Shown piece by piece: positions 27,422 to 35,863 of a stretch of 64,000 nt of DNA (positions are counted from its first letter, which is position 1; each line of letters opens with the position of its first letter). The notes below the pieces were generated by a model, which did no database searches, was not told the origin of the DNA, and was given only the letters and a program-made list of their open reading frames with translations. Source of the DNA: Rhizomicrobium sp. (GTDB lineage Bacteria > Pseudomonadota > Alphaproteobacteria > Micropepsales > Micropepsaceae); NCBI GenBank assembly GCA_037200045.1, contig JBBCHM010000001.1, positions 2,046,001 to 2,110,000 of the forward strand, in the 5' to 3' direction. The position numbers and the translations under genes are program-made.

Positions 27422-28570
27422 TCAGGCGCGCGCCGCGATGGCGCGGAACAGCGCGATCTGGTCGGCGGTGCGGTAATGTTCGGGCCTGGCGCTGCGGCCG
27501 TAGTCGCGGAAGGCGGAGGTCTTGGCGATCACCACGCGCGCGGCGGGATCGACATAGATGAATTGGCCATAGATGCCGATCGCGGTGTAGGCGCCGCCGT
27601 CGTCCGGCACCCACCATTGATAGCCATAGCCCCAGGGCAGCGCCGCCGAGTCTCGCAGGCCGGGCCGCACATGCGGCGCGTCGGGCGTCGTTGAATCGCG
27701 CACCCAAGCCGCCGGCACGATCTGGACCCCGTTGAAGACCCCGCCGTTCAGATAGAGAAGGCCGAGCTTGGCGTAGTCCCTGAGCACCGCGTTCAGGCCG
27801 CCGCCAGCGAACTCGGCGCCCTTGGTATCGACGATCCAGAAGGCGTCGGCCTCCATGCCGAGTGGTTCCCAGAGCTTGTCCCGCAGATACTCCGTCAGCG
27901 GCCGGCCCGTCGCGTTGCGCACCACCATGCCCAGGACATGGGTGTCGGTCGTGTTGTAGCGGTTGAACGTGCCGGGCGGACGCTCGCGCACGCAACTCGC
28001 CGCGAAATCGTCGAACGAGGTGCCGTCCACCAGCAGGCGGCCGAAGCGGTTGATGTCCGAATCGGGATCGCTGTAGTCCTCGTTCCAGCGCGCGCCGGAC
28101 GACATCTGCAAGACGTCCTTGAGCCGCACGCCGTCATAGGCGCTGCCGGCGAGTTCGGGCGCGTAGCGCGTGACCGGATCCTCGACCGAACCGATGGCGC
28201 CCTCGCCGATGGCGATCCCCACCAGGGCCGAGACGAAGGACTTGCAGACCGACCAGGAGATCGACTGCGTGGAGGCGTCGTTGCCGAGCCGGTAGTCCTC
28301 GAACACCAGACGGTCGTCTTTCAGGACGAGCAGGCCGGTGGTTTCGACCTTCGTCAGAAGGTCCGAGGTGTTTTGCGATTTCCCGTCGAATTCGAACGTC
28401 TCCGGCAGGACGAGGGTTTCGCCCCGCGCGAAGGCGACCGGTTTCGACGCGCGCCGGATCACCCGGACGGGGTAGATCGAACTCATCGCGCGGAAATTCG
28501 CGGCCTGCTCCGCGCCGGAAAACAGCCTCGTGTTCCTGGTTGTCCAGCGCGCCGCCATTGTGCTCTCCAT
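27422..28570 (-). CDS. Serine hydrolase, beta-lactamase/class C-like fold
   Basis: A 382-residue enzyme of the penicillin-binding-protein/beta-lactamase superfamily. The nucleophile motif is SVCK (S107, K110), the Tyr motif is RYNTTDTHVLG, and a C-terminal GIYGQFIYV strand replaces the KTG box. No signal peptide is visible, so it is probably cytoplasmic and more esterase/amide hydrolase-like than a resistance enzyme. An alternative ATG lies 12 bases inside. Its 3' end is 4 bases from the DUF3501 gene (convergent). Confidence 0.85.
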   Translation of the reverse strand: MESTMAARWTTRNTRLFSGAEQAANFRAMSSIYPVRVIRRASKPVAFARGETLVLPETFEFDGKSQNTSDLLTKVETTGLLVLKDDRLVFEDYRLGNDASTQSISWSVCKSFVSALVGIAIGEGAIGSVEDPVTRYAPELAGSAYDGVRLKDVLQMSSGARWNEDYSDPDSDINRFGRLLVDGTSFDDFAASCVRERPPGTFNRYNTTDTHVLGMVVRNATGRPLTEYLRDKLWEPLGMEADAFWIVDTKGAEFAGGGLNAVLRDYAKLGLLYLNGGVFNGVQIVPAAWVRDSTTPDAPHVRPGLRDSAALPWGYGYQWWVPDDGGAYTAIGIYGQFIYVDPAARVVIAKTSAFRDYGRSARPEHYRTADQIALFRAIAARA

Positions 28571-28577
28571 GCTTCCG

Positions 28578-29090
28578 CTAGGACGCGGGCGACCCCATGA
28601 AATCGCGCTTGCCGACTTCGACGCCGACGCTGCGCAGGATGTTGTAGGCCGTGGTGGTGTGGAAGAAGAAGTTCGGCAGGGCGAAGCCGGTCAGGAACGG
28701 CAGGGCCTTGAACGGCGCCTCGCGCGTGCCGAACTTGACGACGATGTCGCTGTCCTCCTTGCCGTCGATCTGCGCCGCCGTCGCGGCCTTCACGAAATCG
28801 ATCGTGCGGCTTACGCGGTCCTTCAGGCCCGCGAGGGTGGTCTCCGCCGGGCCGAAATCGGGCTGCTCCACCCCGGCCAGCAGCGCCGTAGCGCGCAGGG
28901 CATGGATCGAAACCTGCTGCACCTGGGCGTTCAGCGGATACATGTCGGGATAAAGGCGCGTCGCCAGCAGCACCGCCTGATCGAACTTCTTGGCCTCGGC
29001 GAAGGCCGCCGCCTTGTCGAGCACGCCGTTCAGCGCGTTCAGATGGCGCAGGAAGACGGGCACGGAAATCTGGAACAAGGAAATAGTCAT
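28578..29090 (-). CDS. DUF1993 family protein
   Basis: A 170-residue helical protein. Family hallmarks are SVPVFLRHLNALNGVLDKAAAFA near the start, LATRLYPDMYPLNAQVQQV, and the end PNFFFHTTTAYNILRSVGVEVGKRDFMG. Structures of the family resemble DinB-like four-helix bundles. The biochemical role is unknown. It is upstream of the serine hydrolase by 7 bases and likely cotranscribed. Confidence 0.85.
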   Translation of the reverse strand: MTISLFQISVPVFLRHLNALNGVLDKAAAFAEAKKFDQAVLLATRLYPDMYPLNAQVQQVSIHALRATALLAGVEQPDFGPAETTLAGLKDRVSRTIDFVKAATAAQIDGKEDSDIVVKFGTREAPFKALPFLTGFALPNFFFHTTTAYNILRSVGVEVGKRDFMGSPAS

Positions 29091-29195
29091 ACGGTCCCTC
29101 CGGTTATCGTTGCCTTCAGTCTAGCGATGGGACGGATGCGCGCAACGCGGGGCCGCTGGTGCTAAAGTGCGGCCAGGCAACATGGGAGACGCGAG

Positions 29196-29939
29196 ATGCT
29201 CGAACTCTATTACTGGCCGACGCCGAACGGGAAGAAGGTCACGATCCTGCTGGAAGAGCTGGGCGTGCCTTACGAGATCAAGCCGGTCAATATCGGGCGC
29301 GGCGACCAGTTCGATCCCGATTTCCTGAAGTTCTCGCCCAACAACCGCATGCCGGCGCTGATCGACACCACGCCCAGGGACGGCGGCGCGCCGATCCATG
29401 TCTTCGAATCGGGCGCGATCATGATGTACATCGCCGAGCGCGAAGGCCGCTTTTTGCCGCACGACCTCGCGAAGAAATACGACGTCATCCAATGGGTGAT
29501 GTGGCAGATGGGCAATCAGGGACCGAAATTCGGCGAGTGGGGTCATTTCTCCCGCGCGTCGCAGAACGCGGCGAATGGCGATCTGGCCTATGCCGTGACG
29601 CGCTTCTCCGACGAGGTGCACCGGCTCTATGGCGTGATGAATCTGGGCCTGCACAAGAAGGACTGGCTGGCGGCGGGCGACTACAGCATCGCCGACATGA
29701 TCTGCTACCCCTGGGCGAGCGGCTACAAGCTGCGCAAGATCGACATCGAGGAATTCCCCAACGTGAAACGCTGGATCGAGCGCCTCGAAGCGCGGCCGGC
29801 GGTCAAGAAGGCAATGGAGGCGGCGCCGCCGTCCGAGGCGGTCGAGGATCCCAATGCGATCTCCGACGAGGAGAAGGCGCGGCGCGCCAAGATTCTGCTC
29901 AACCAGCGGGCGACGCGGATTCCGCAGGAATGGGCCTGA
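29196..29939 (+). CDS. Glutathione S-transferase (YghU/YfcG-like)
   Basis: A 247-residue GST. The thioredoxin-like N-domain begins LELYYWPTPNGKKVTILLEELGVPYE, with Thr/Asn in the active-site loop, and the cis-Pro segment is NRMPALID. The helical C-domain carries YSIADMICYPWA and ends PAVKKAME. The NGKK active-site loop and lack of a catalytic Cys or Tyr fit the nu-class-like YfcG/YghU group, which has disulfide-reductase activity. The 3' end overlaps the end of the convergent PAS_5 gene by 41 bases. Confidence 0.9.
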   Translation: MLELYYWPTPNGKKVTILLEELGVPYEIKPVNIGRGDQFDPDFLKFSPNNRMPALIDTTPRDGGAPIHVFESGAIMMYIAEREGRFLPHDLAKKYDVIQWVMWQMGNQGPKFGEWGHFSRASQNAANGDLAYAVTRFSDEVHRLYGVMNLGLHKKDWLAAGDYSIADMICYPWASGYKLRKIDIEEFPNVKRWIERLEARPAVKKAMEAAPPSEAVEDPNAISDEEKARRAKILLNQRATRIPQEWA

Positions 29940-30477
29940 GGCGCGCGCCGGCGTCGGGCGCGCTCCAGTCGCGCAGGGGATCGTAGCAGCCATAGGTCAG
30001 GACGAAGCGCGGCTGGCCGGCCTCGTCGCACAGCGGCAGGCAGACCATCTCGCCGGTCACGTCGTTCTTCGTCCGCATGAAGAAGCGCAACGGCCGGCGC
30101 GCGCCGAGCGCGAGCAGCGCGGACTGGGTCCAGCGCGCGGTCTGTTGCGGCGTCGCGCCGGGATCGTCGAAGAACGTGCCGGTGCGCTCGCTGAGCGTGT
30201 TGGCGACCAGGGTCCCGACCAGGCGAAAGCGCAGGCGGGGCGGCGCCGCCTGGACCAGCTCGACCAGGACGAGGCGCGGCAGATAGGGCTTGAGCCTGCG
30301 CGCGGTCATCGCGCCCCGGCCCGGCAGGCCGCCGGCGGGCGCCGCGGCGGTCCACATCGCGGAGACCTCCCCGCATTCCGGCATCAGGAAGGCGTTGGCG
30401 GGATCGCAGAACTGGCCCCAGCCGTGCCGCGCCGCCTCGGCGTTGAATCGCGCCGCCGCCTGTTCGATATCGCCCAT
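29899..30477 (-). CDS. PAS_5-type PAS domain protein (copy 1)
   Basis: A 192-residue protein of the small alphaproteobacterial PAS_5 family. Core segments are ARRLKPYLPRLVLVELVQ, PRLRFRLVGTLVANTLSERTGTFFDD, and LRFFMRTKNDVTGEMVCLPLCDEAG. There is no linked kinase or output domain. Ligand and partner are unknown. It shares its 3' end with the GST gene on the other strand. Two further members of the family are in the window (32307, 58516). Confidence 0.75.
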   Translation of the reverse strand: MGDIEQAAARFNAEAARHGWGQFCDPANAFLMPECGEVSAMWTAAAPAGGLPGRGAMTARRLKPYLPRLVLVELVQAAPPRLRFRLVGTLVANTLSERTGTFFDDPGATPQQTARWTQSALLALGARRPLRFFMRTKNDVTGEMVCLPLCDEAGQPRFVLTYGCYDPLRDWSAPDAGARLRPIPAESASPAG

Positions 30478-30521
30478 GGCGCTTTTCTAGCAAGCGGCTG
30501 GTCAACGCCGCGTTAACCGCG

Positions 30522-31172
30522 TCAGGCGAGCGTCAGGCCGGTCGCGGCTTCGAGCTCGGCGATGGCCTGGGCGGCGGTCTCGACCTTGATGGTCGTCATG
30601 CCCAGCGCGCGGGCCGGCTTCAGATTGCCGCCGAGGTCGTCGAGGAAGACGCAAGCCGCCGGCGCCACGCCGAGCCGCTCGCACATCAGCGTGTAGATGC
30701 GCGGATCGGGCTTGCGGATGCCGAGCTTGGCGGATTCGATGACATGGTCGAACAGCTCCATGATCTCGCGGGCATAGAGCGAGCGGCCGGCCACCGTTCC
30801 CCCGTCTTTTGGGCCGCCCGCCGCATTGTGCGGCATGTTGTTGGTGATGCAGCCGGTCTTGAACCTGGTCTTCACGCGGCGCAACGCCTCAATCATCTCG
30901 GGCCGGAAATCGCCGGCGAGCAGGGGCAGCACGTCGCGGCCCGGGATCGCGTGGCCGAGTGCTGCCGCTTCCTCGGCGAACAGGCGGTCGAAGCCGTCGA
31001 TATCGACCTTGGACTGCTCGAACTGCGCCCAGGCATTGGTTTCGTGATTGGCCGAGTTGATCCTGCGGATGGTGCCGACGGGGATGCCGCGCTCGGCTTC
31101 GTAGCGCGCGAAGGCCTCGAAGGGCGAGGTCGTGAACACGCCGCCGAAATCCCAAATCACCGCTTCGATCAT
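30522..31172 (-). CDS. HAD-IA family hydrolase
   Basis: A 216-residue HAD phosphatase-like protein. Motif I is AVIWDFGGVFTTSPF (D, with Gly in place of the usual second Asp). Motif II is the Thr in CITNNMPHN, motif III is the Lys in GIRKPDPRIY, and motif IV is FLDDLGGNLKPA. The WDFGGV form is found in soluble-epoxide-hydrolase N-domains and ACAD10-like phosphatases. The replacement of the DxD acid/base Asp may lower phosphatase activity. Confidence 0.83.
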   Translation of the reverse strand: MIEAVIWDFGGVFTTSPFEAFARYEAERGIPVGTIRRINSANHETNAWAQFEQSKVDIDGFDRLFAEEAAALGHAIPGRDVLPLLAGDFRPEMIEALRRVKTRFKTGCITNNMPHNAAGGPKDGGTVAGRSLYAREIMELFDHVIESAKLGIRKPDPRIYTLMCERLGVAPAACVFLDDLGGNLKPARALGMTTIKVETAAQAIAELEAATGLTLA

Positions 31173-31262
31173 GGCCGTCCTCAATTTCCTTGCGTCAGGA
31201 AGCAGGCCGCGCCCTAATCGGTCAAGATGCGGCGACGAGACCGCGACAAACGGGGTGACGGG

Positions 31263-32222
31263 ATGGGCTTGAGCTTCCGCAAGGCATCGTATGAACCCGG
31301 CGTGGTCGATTTCGGGACCGGCGCCTTCGCCTATCTGCAGCCCGACGGCGGCTGGGGTTTCTCCAATGCCGGGCTGGTGACGGATGGCGGCGAGGCGCTC
31401 TTGGTCGATACCATGTTCGACACGGCGCACACCCGCGCGATGCTGGACGGCTTCGCCAAGGCGAGCGGCGCCCGGATCGGCACGCTGGTCAACACCCATC
31501 ACAATGGCGATCACTGCTACGGCAATGGCTGCGTCGAGGGCTGCGAGATCATCGCGACCGCGGGCGCTGCAGAGGCGATGAAGCACGAGACGCCGATGGG
31601 CCTGGCGCAGTTCATGAAGGCGGCGCCGGGGCTGGGCCTGACCGGCGACTATCTTGTCCATTGCTTCGGCGATTTCGATTTCGAGCAGTGCTCGCCGCGC
31701 GCCCCCGACACCACTTTCACCGGCCGGGCCTCGCGCATGGTGGGCGCCAAGCGCGTCGATCTGATCGAGGTCGGGCCGGCCCATACCGGCGGCGACGCGC
31801 TGGTCCATGTGCCGGCCGACAAGGCGCTGTTCACCGGCGACATCCTGTTCATCGATGGCCACCCCATCATGTGGGCGGGGCCGGTGGCGAACTGGATCGA
31901 AGCCTGCGAGGCCATCGCGGCGATGGACGTGGAGACCATCGTGCCGGGGCACGGGCCGGTGACGGACAAGAGAGGCGTGGCGCGGGTGAAGGACTATCTC
32001 GTTTATGTCCGCGACGCGGCGCGGGCGCGCTACGACGCCGGCCTGGGCGCGCTGGAAGCGGCGCGATCGATCGCGCTCGACGATTTCGCCGGCTGGGGCG
32101 ATGCCGAACGCATCGCGGTCAACACCGCGTCGCTCTATCGCGAATTCGGAGCGAAGGACGTGCCGTCCGATCCCGCGACGCTGTTCGGCTGGATGGCACA
32201 ATTGTGGAAGGACAGGAGATGA
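31263..32222 (+). CDS. MBL-fold metallohydrolase
   Basis: A 319-residue metallo-beta-lactamase fold protein. The zinc motif appears as NTHHNGDHCYGN (HxxxDH type), with a later His in PAHTGGDA, TGDILF supplying Asp, and VPGHGPV supplying the last His. It resembles MBL hydrolases of the quinoprotein-relay/SoxH group. The ATG at 31263 follows a GGGGTGACGGG stretch. The substrate is unknown. Confidence 0.85.
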   Translation: MGLSFRKASYEPGVVDFGTGAFAYLQPDGGWGFSNAGLVTDGGEALLVDTMFDTAHTRAMLDGFAKASGARIGTLVNTHHNGDHCYGNGCVEGCEIIATAGAAEAMKHETPMGLAQFMKAAPGLGLTGDYLVHCFGDFDFEQCSPRAPDTTFTGRASRMVGAKRVDLIEVGPAHTGGDALVHVPADKALFTGDILFIDGHPIMWAGPVANWIEACEAIAAMDVETIVPGHGPVTDKRGVARVKDYLVYVRDAARARYDAGLGALEAARSIALDDFAGWGDAERIAVNTASLYREFGAKDVPSDPATLFGWMAQLWKDRR

Positions 32223-32280
32223 TCTCGGCCCGGGCGGCGGGTCGTGGTGCGCGGGATTCGCGGTGATGGCGGGGCGATAA

Positions 32281-32302
32281 CCTCTCCCGCTTGCGGGAGA
32301 GG
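32281..32302. repeat. Solo family A hairpin
   Basis: CCTCTCCCGC/GCGGGAGAGG, the outer module of the family A element, alone between convergent genes. It could serve as a transcription stop. Confidence 0.7.
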
Positions 32303-32306
32303 ACAT

Positions 32307-32846
32307 CTAAGCGCTTTCCGCCCGCGACAGCGCCTTGGGCGTGAAATAGGTGCAGGCGAGGATCGTGGTCGGCTTCTTGCCGCCGTTCGATAGCGGCGCC
32401 GAAAAGCTCTCGCCGTTCAGATAGGACACCCGCGGAATTTCGAAATAGCTCAGAAAGCGCATCGGCACGCCGCCTTCCAGCACCGCGTCATAGCCGGCGA
32501 TCCAGCGCTTCAGCCGGTCCGGCGGGATCGACATCTCGACGAACTGGCCGGTCTGCTCGCCGAAGCGCTGCGCCAGCGCGCTGCCATAGAAACGGAAGCG
32601 GTAGCTGGGGTGGCCGGAGGGATGCGCCGCGCGCTCCACGATGGAGACGTTGCGCAGGAACGGCTTGAGCGTGCGGGCGTCGAAATCGGCGCGCGACGGC
32701 AGGCCGTCAGCGGCCTTGGCCTTCTCGTTCCAGACATCGCGCAGCGCGTTGAGCTCGGGGCAATCGAATTTCAGGGTCGTGTCCGCGCGCATGGACCAAC
32801 CTTCCTTCTGCGACAGGGCGTTCAACCGTTCGGCCGGATCTGCCAT
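32307..32846 (-). CDS. PAS_5-type PAS domain protein (copy 2)
   Basis: A 179-residue PAS_5 family protein: ELNALRDVWNEKAKAADGLPSRADFD, KPFLRNVSIVER, YRFRFYGSALAQRFGEQTGQFV and the last strand GGKKPTTILACTYF. The ATG at 32846 is chosen over an upstream in-frame TTG. It stands alone, divergent from the carboxylesterase gene. It is only distantly similar to the other two copies, so recent duplication is unlikely. Confidence 0.72.
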   Translation of the reverse strand: MADPAERLNALSQKEGWSMRADTTLKFDCPELNALRDVWNEKAKAADGLPSRADFDARTLKPFLRNVSIVERAAHPSGHPSYRFRFYGSALAQRFGEQTGQFVEMSIPPDRLKRWIAGYDAVLEGGVPMRFLSYFEIPRVSYLNGESFSAPLSNGGKKPTTILACTYFTPKALSRAESA

Positions 32847-32990
32847 TCGCGCAGGGTGTGCCCAATCCGTAGCCAAAGTCTTAATACCGTCGTTCGAATT
32901 TTCAATTCCATAGGCATCTCCGGGGCTTGCGCGGCGCGACCGGCGACGGGATCATGGCCGCAACAGCGGAAAAACAGGACGGGGACCGGG

Positions 32991-34502
32991 ATGGATCAGG
33001 CCATAGGCGCGAGCGTCGAGATCGCCTCGGGCAAGTTGCAAGGCGTGGCGCGCGACGGCGTGCTGCGCTTCAACGGAGTTCCCTACGCCAAGCCGCCGGT
33101 GGGGCCCTTGCGCTGGCGCCTGCCGGAGCCGGTGGAGCCCTGGGCCGGCGTGCGCGACGCCTCGCGCTTCGGCAATATCGCGCCGCAGGTGGCGAGCGCC
33201 AGCGGCGCCGTGCTGGGCGGCACGCCGGGCACGCGGTCGGAGGATTGCCTTTATCTCAACGTCCAGACGCCGGGCTGCGACGATGCCAGGCGGCCGGTGA
33301 TGGTGTGGATCCATGGCGGCGCGTTCAATACCGGCGCCGGCAGCGTCGGCACCTATAACGGCAAGTTCCTCGTGCCGCGCGGCGATGTCGTTCTGGTGAC
33401 GATCAATTACCGGCTGGGCGCCTTCGGCTTCCTCAACCTCGCCGACGCGACGGACGGCAGGCTGCCGGGCACGGGCGCGGAAGGTCTCGCCGACCAGATC
33501 GCGGCGCTGGGATGGGTGAAGGACAACATCGCCGCGTTCGGCGGCGATCCGGACAACGTCACGATCTTCGGTGAGAGCGCCGGCGGGATGAGCGTGGGCG
33601 CGATTCTCGCGTCTCCGAAAGCTTCGGGCCTCTATCACAAGGCGATCCCGCAATCGGGCGCGAGCGATATCGGCTATGCGCGCGAGGTGTCGGCACGCGT
33701 GGCGCGGCTGGTGCTGGACAAGCTCGGCACGACCGACCCGCGCGACCTTTCCTGGGAAGCGATCCTGGAGGTGCAGAAGACGCTGCTGGACGCGCCGCGC
33801 GAGATCGGCCTCGGCATGCCTTTCGCGCCGACCATCGACGGGACGATCCTGCCCAGGCGCGCAATCGAATGCGTGGCGGAAGGATCGGCCAAGGGCGTCG
33901 CGGTGATGACGGGCACGACGCGCGACGAGTGGAAGCTGTTCACCGTCGCCGCCGGCAATCTCAAGACCATGGACGAGGCCGGCTTACGCAAGATGACGGC
34001 GCGGCTGGCAGGCGAGGAGCACGCCGACGCCATCCTGGCGGCGACCGCGAAGGGCACGCCGTTCGACCGCTGGAACGACATCATGACCGATCACAGCTTC
34101 TTCGTGCCGGCGACGCGTCTGCTCGACGCGCAGGCGCAATATGCGCCGACCTATGCCTATCGCTTCGACTGGCCTTCGCCGTTCCTGGACGGCGCGCTGG
34201 GGGCGTGCCACGCGCTGGAGCTGGGCTTTACGTTCGGCACCTTCCGCCTCAAGGGCGCGGCGCCATTTTTCGGCGAGGGTCCGAAGGCCGATGCCCTGGC
34301 GGCGGAGATGATGGACTCCTGGGTCGCCTTCGCGCGCGACGGCAATCCTTCGAACGATACCTCCGGCGCCTGGATGCGCTACGACAAGACCAGGCGCGCC
34401 ACCACGATCTTCGGCGACGGCCCACCGCATGTGACGAGCGCCCCGAACGAGGCACGGCGCAAGGCCTGGGAGACGGTGGCGGCCGACCGCATCGGGCCGT
34501 GA
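32991..34502 (+). CDS. Type-B carboxylesterase (copy 1)
   Basis: A 503-residue alpha/beta hydrolase of the carboxylesterase/para-nitrobenzyl esterase family. The N-terminal SEDCLYLNV signature and oxyanion HGGAFNTG precede the nucleophile elbow FGESAGG (Ser). Other family segments are YRLGAFGFL and GDPDNVTIF. The His is expected in the segment GACHALEL. No signal peptide is visible, so it is probably cytosolic. A GGGGA site lies before the ATG at 32991. Confidence 0.92.
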   Translation: MDQAIGASVEIASGKLQGVARDGVLRFNGVPYAKPPVGPLRWRLPEPVEPWAGVRDASRFGNIAPQVASASGAVLGGTPGTRSEDCLYLNVQTPGCDDARRPVMVWIHGGAFNTGAGSVGTYNGKFLVPRGDVVLVTINYRLGAFGFLNLADATDGRLPGTGAEGLADQIAALGWVKDNIAAFGGDPDNVTIFGESAGGMSVGAILASPKASGLYHKAIPQSGASDIGYAREVSARVARLVLDKLGTTDPRDLSWEAILEVQKTLLDAPREIGLGMPFAPTIDGTILPRRAIECVAEGSAKGVAVMTGTTRDEWKLFTVAAGNLKTMDEAGLRKMTARLAGEEHADAILAATAKGTPFDRWNDIMTDHSFFVPATRLLDAQAQYAPTYAYRFDWPSPFLDGALGACHALELGFTFGTFRLKGAAPFFGEGPKADALAAEMMDSWVAFARDGNPSNDTSGAWMRYDKTRRATTIFGDGPPHVTSAPNEARRKAWETVAADRIGP

Positions 34503-34511
34503 ATCCCAACT

Positions 34512-34529
34512 TCTCCCGCAAGCGGGAGA
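34512..34529. repeat. Solo family A hairpin
   Basis: TCTCCCGC/GCGGGAGA between convergent genes, the same module as at 32281. Confidence 0.6.
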
Positions 34530-34535
34530 GGAGAT

Positions 34536-35804
34536 TCACGCATAGGGCTTGCCAGCCCTCGCGTAAGCCGCCGCCGAATTGAAGATGTTGATCGTCATGA
34601 GGCTGGTCTCGGTGTCGGCGCGTTTCTCGTAGATCGCGGCGACTCTGGCTTGGACGTCCTCATCCTTCGGCGCGGCTTCCAGCGCATAGTCGGCCAGATG
34701 GCACGCCAGACGGAAATCGCCCGACGCGGCCAGCGCTTCGGCACGCTCCGCCAGCGTGCGCGCGCCGCCGGCCAGCGCCGCGATCTCGCTCGCCAGTTTC
34801 GCGCGCGGCGCGGGCTTGAGCTCGCTGGGCCGTCCGCTCCACCAGCCGCCATAGAAGCGGATCACGTTGCGCACCAAAAATTCGGTGTCGTCATAGACCG
34901 GCTGCAGCCAGGGCGAATCCGATTTGGGCAACTCGATGCCAGTGACGATGTCGACATGCGGCGGCGAGCCGTTCTCCATCGCCGCCAGCGTGCGCGACAC
35001 GACGGTCTCCAGGAACGCCGCCGTCTCGGTCAGCATGCGCGCGATCTTCTCCGGATCGTTCACCACCGGGCCGCCGTGGCCGGGACAGAACGAGGCCGGG
35101 GCCTTGGCCGCCATTTCGCGCAGGCCCTTGGCCCGCTCCCAGGGATAGCGCTGGACCTTCTGCGGATTGCCGTCGTTCGGCACCGCCCAGATGAAGAGAT
35201 CGCCGGGGCACAGCACGCGCCGCGCCGGCGCGAACACCCACGTGTGATCGTCGGTCTCGCCCTTGCAGTGATGCAACTCGAAGCTCTCGCCGCCGACGGT
35301 GATGGTCATGCGGTCTTCGTAGAGCGTGTCGGGCGGGATCGGCGGCTGGCCGAAGGCGGCATAGGCGTCGGCCGATTGCGCCTCCACCGTGCCGCCGAAC
35401 TGGCGCGCATTGAGCGCCGCATTGTGCCGCGCCGTCGCCTGATAGCGCGCGAACCGCGCCGGCATGGCGGCATGGGCGATGACGCGCGGCTTCTTCTGGC
35501 CAGGGAGGAGGAACTGGTCCAGGCCATAGGCATGGTCGACATGGCCATGGGTGTAGATCGCGGTGTGCACCGGCGCCTGCGTCTTCTGCCGCAGCATGGC
35601 GGCGAGCATCGGCGCGAACTGTTTGGTTCCGGTGTCGACCAGGACGAGGCCCTCGTCGGTCTCGAAGGCGGTGCAGCCGGAGAATTGCGAGGCGAACCAG
35701 GTGCGCGGCGCGATATCGATGGGCCCGCCGGTCCAGAAGAACTTCGCCTCTTCGGGGCTCTTGCCCCGCATCGTGCCGAATTTCGCGGCCGGATTGACTG
35801 CCAT
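34536..35804 (-). CDS. MBL-fold hydrolase with alkyl-sulfatase dimerisation-like domain
   Basis: A 422-residue protein. The metallo-beta-lactamase site is YTHGHVDHAYG (HxHxDH), with later metal ligands in HHCKGETDDHTWVF and CPGHGGPV. After residue 320 a helical domain follows (WWSGRPSELKP, AERAEALAASGDFRLACHLADYALEAAPKDE) that matches the dimerisation domain of SdsA1-type alkyl sulfatases. A full SdsA1 has a further SCP2 domain, which is missing here. The native ester is uncertain. Confidence 0.85.
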   Translation of the reverse strand: MAVNPAAKFGTMRGKSPEEAKFFWTGGPIDIAPRTWFASQFSGCTAFETDEGLVLVDTGTKQFAPMLAAMLRQKTQAPVHTAIYTHGHVDHAYGLDQFLLPGQKKPRVIAHAAMPARFARYQATARHNAALNARQFGGTVEAQSADAYAAFGQPPIPPDTLYEDRMTITVGGESFELHHCKGETDDHTWVFAPARRVLCPGDLFIWAVPNDGNPQKVQRYPWERAKGLREMAAKAPASFCPGHGGPVVNDPEKIARMLTETAAFLETVVSRTLAAMENGSPPHVDIVTGIELPKSDSPWLQPVYDDTEFLVRNVIRFYGGWWSGRPSELKPAPRAKLASEIAALAGGARTLAERAEALAASGDFRLACHLADYALEAAPKDEDVQARVAAIYEKRADTETSLMTINIFNSAAAYARAGKPYA

Positions 35805-35863
35805 GTTTCGCCCCTGACGATTGTGTTCGTGCTTTTGGCCCAGGGTTCATGCTAACGCGGGCC

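Noticed and set aside
27422..28570. Beta-lactamase resistance gene
   Set aside because: It has the SxxK and YxN motifs but no signal peptide and no clear KTG box; better called a generic serine hydrolase.
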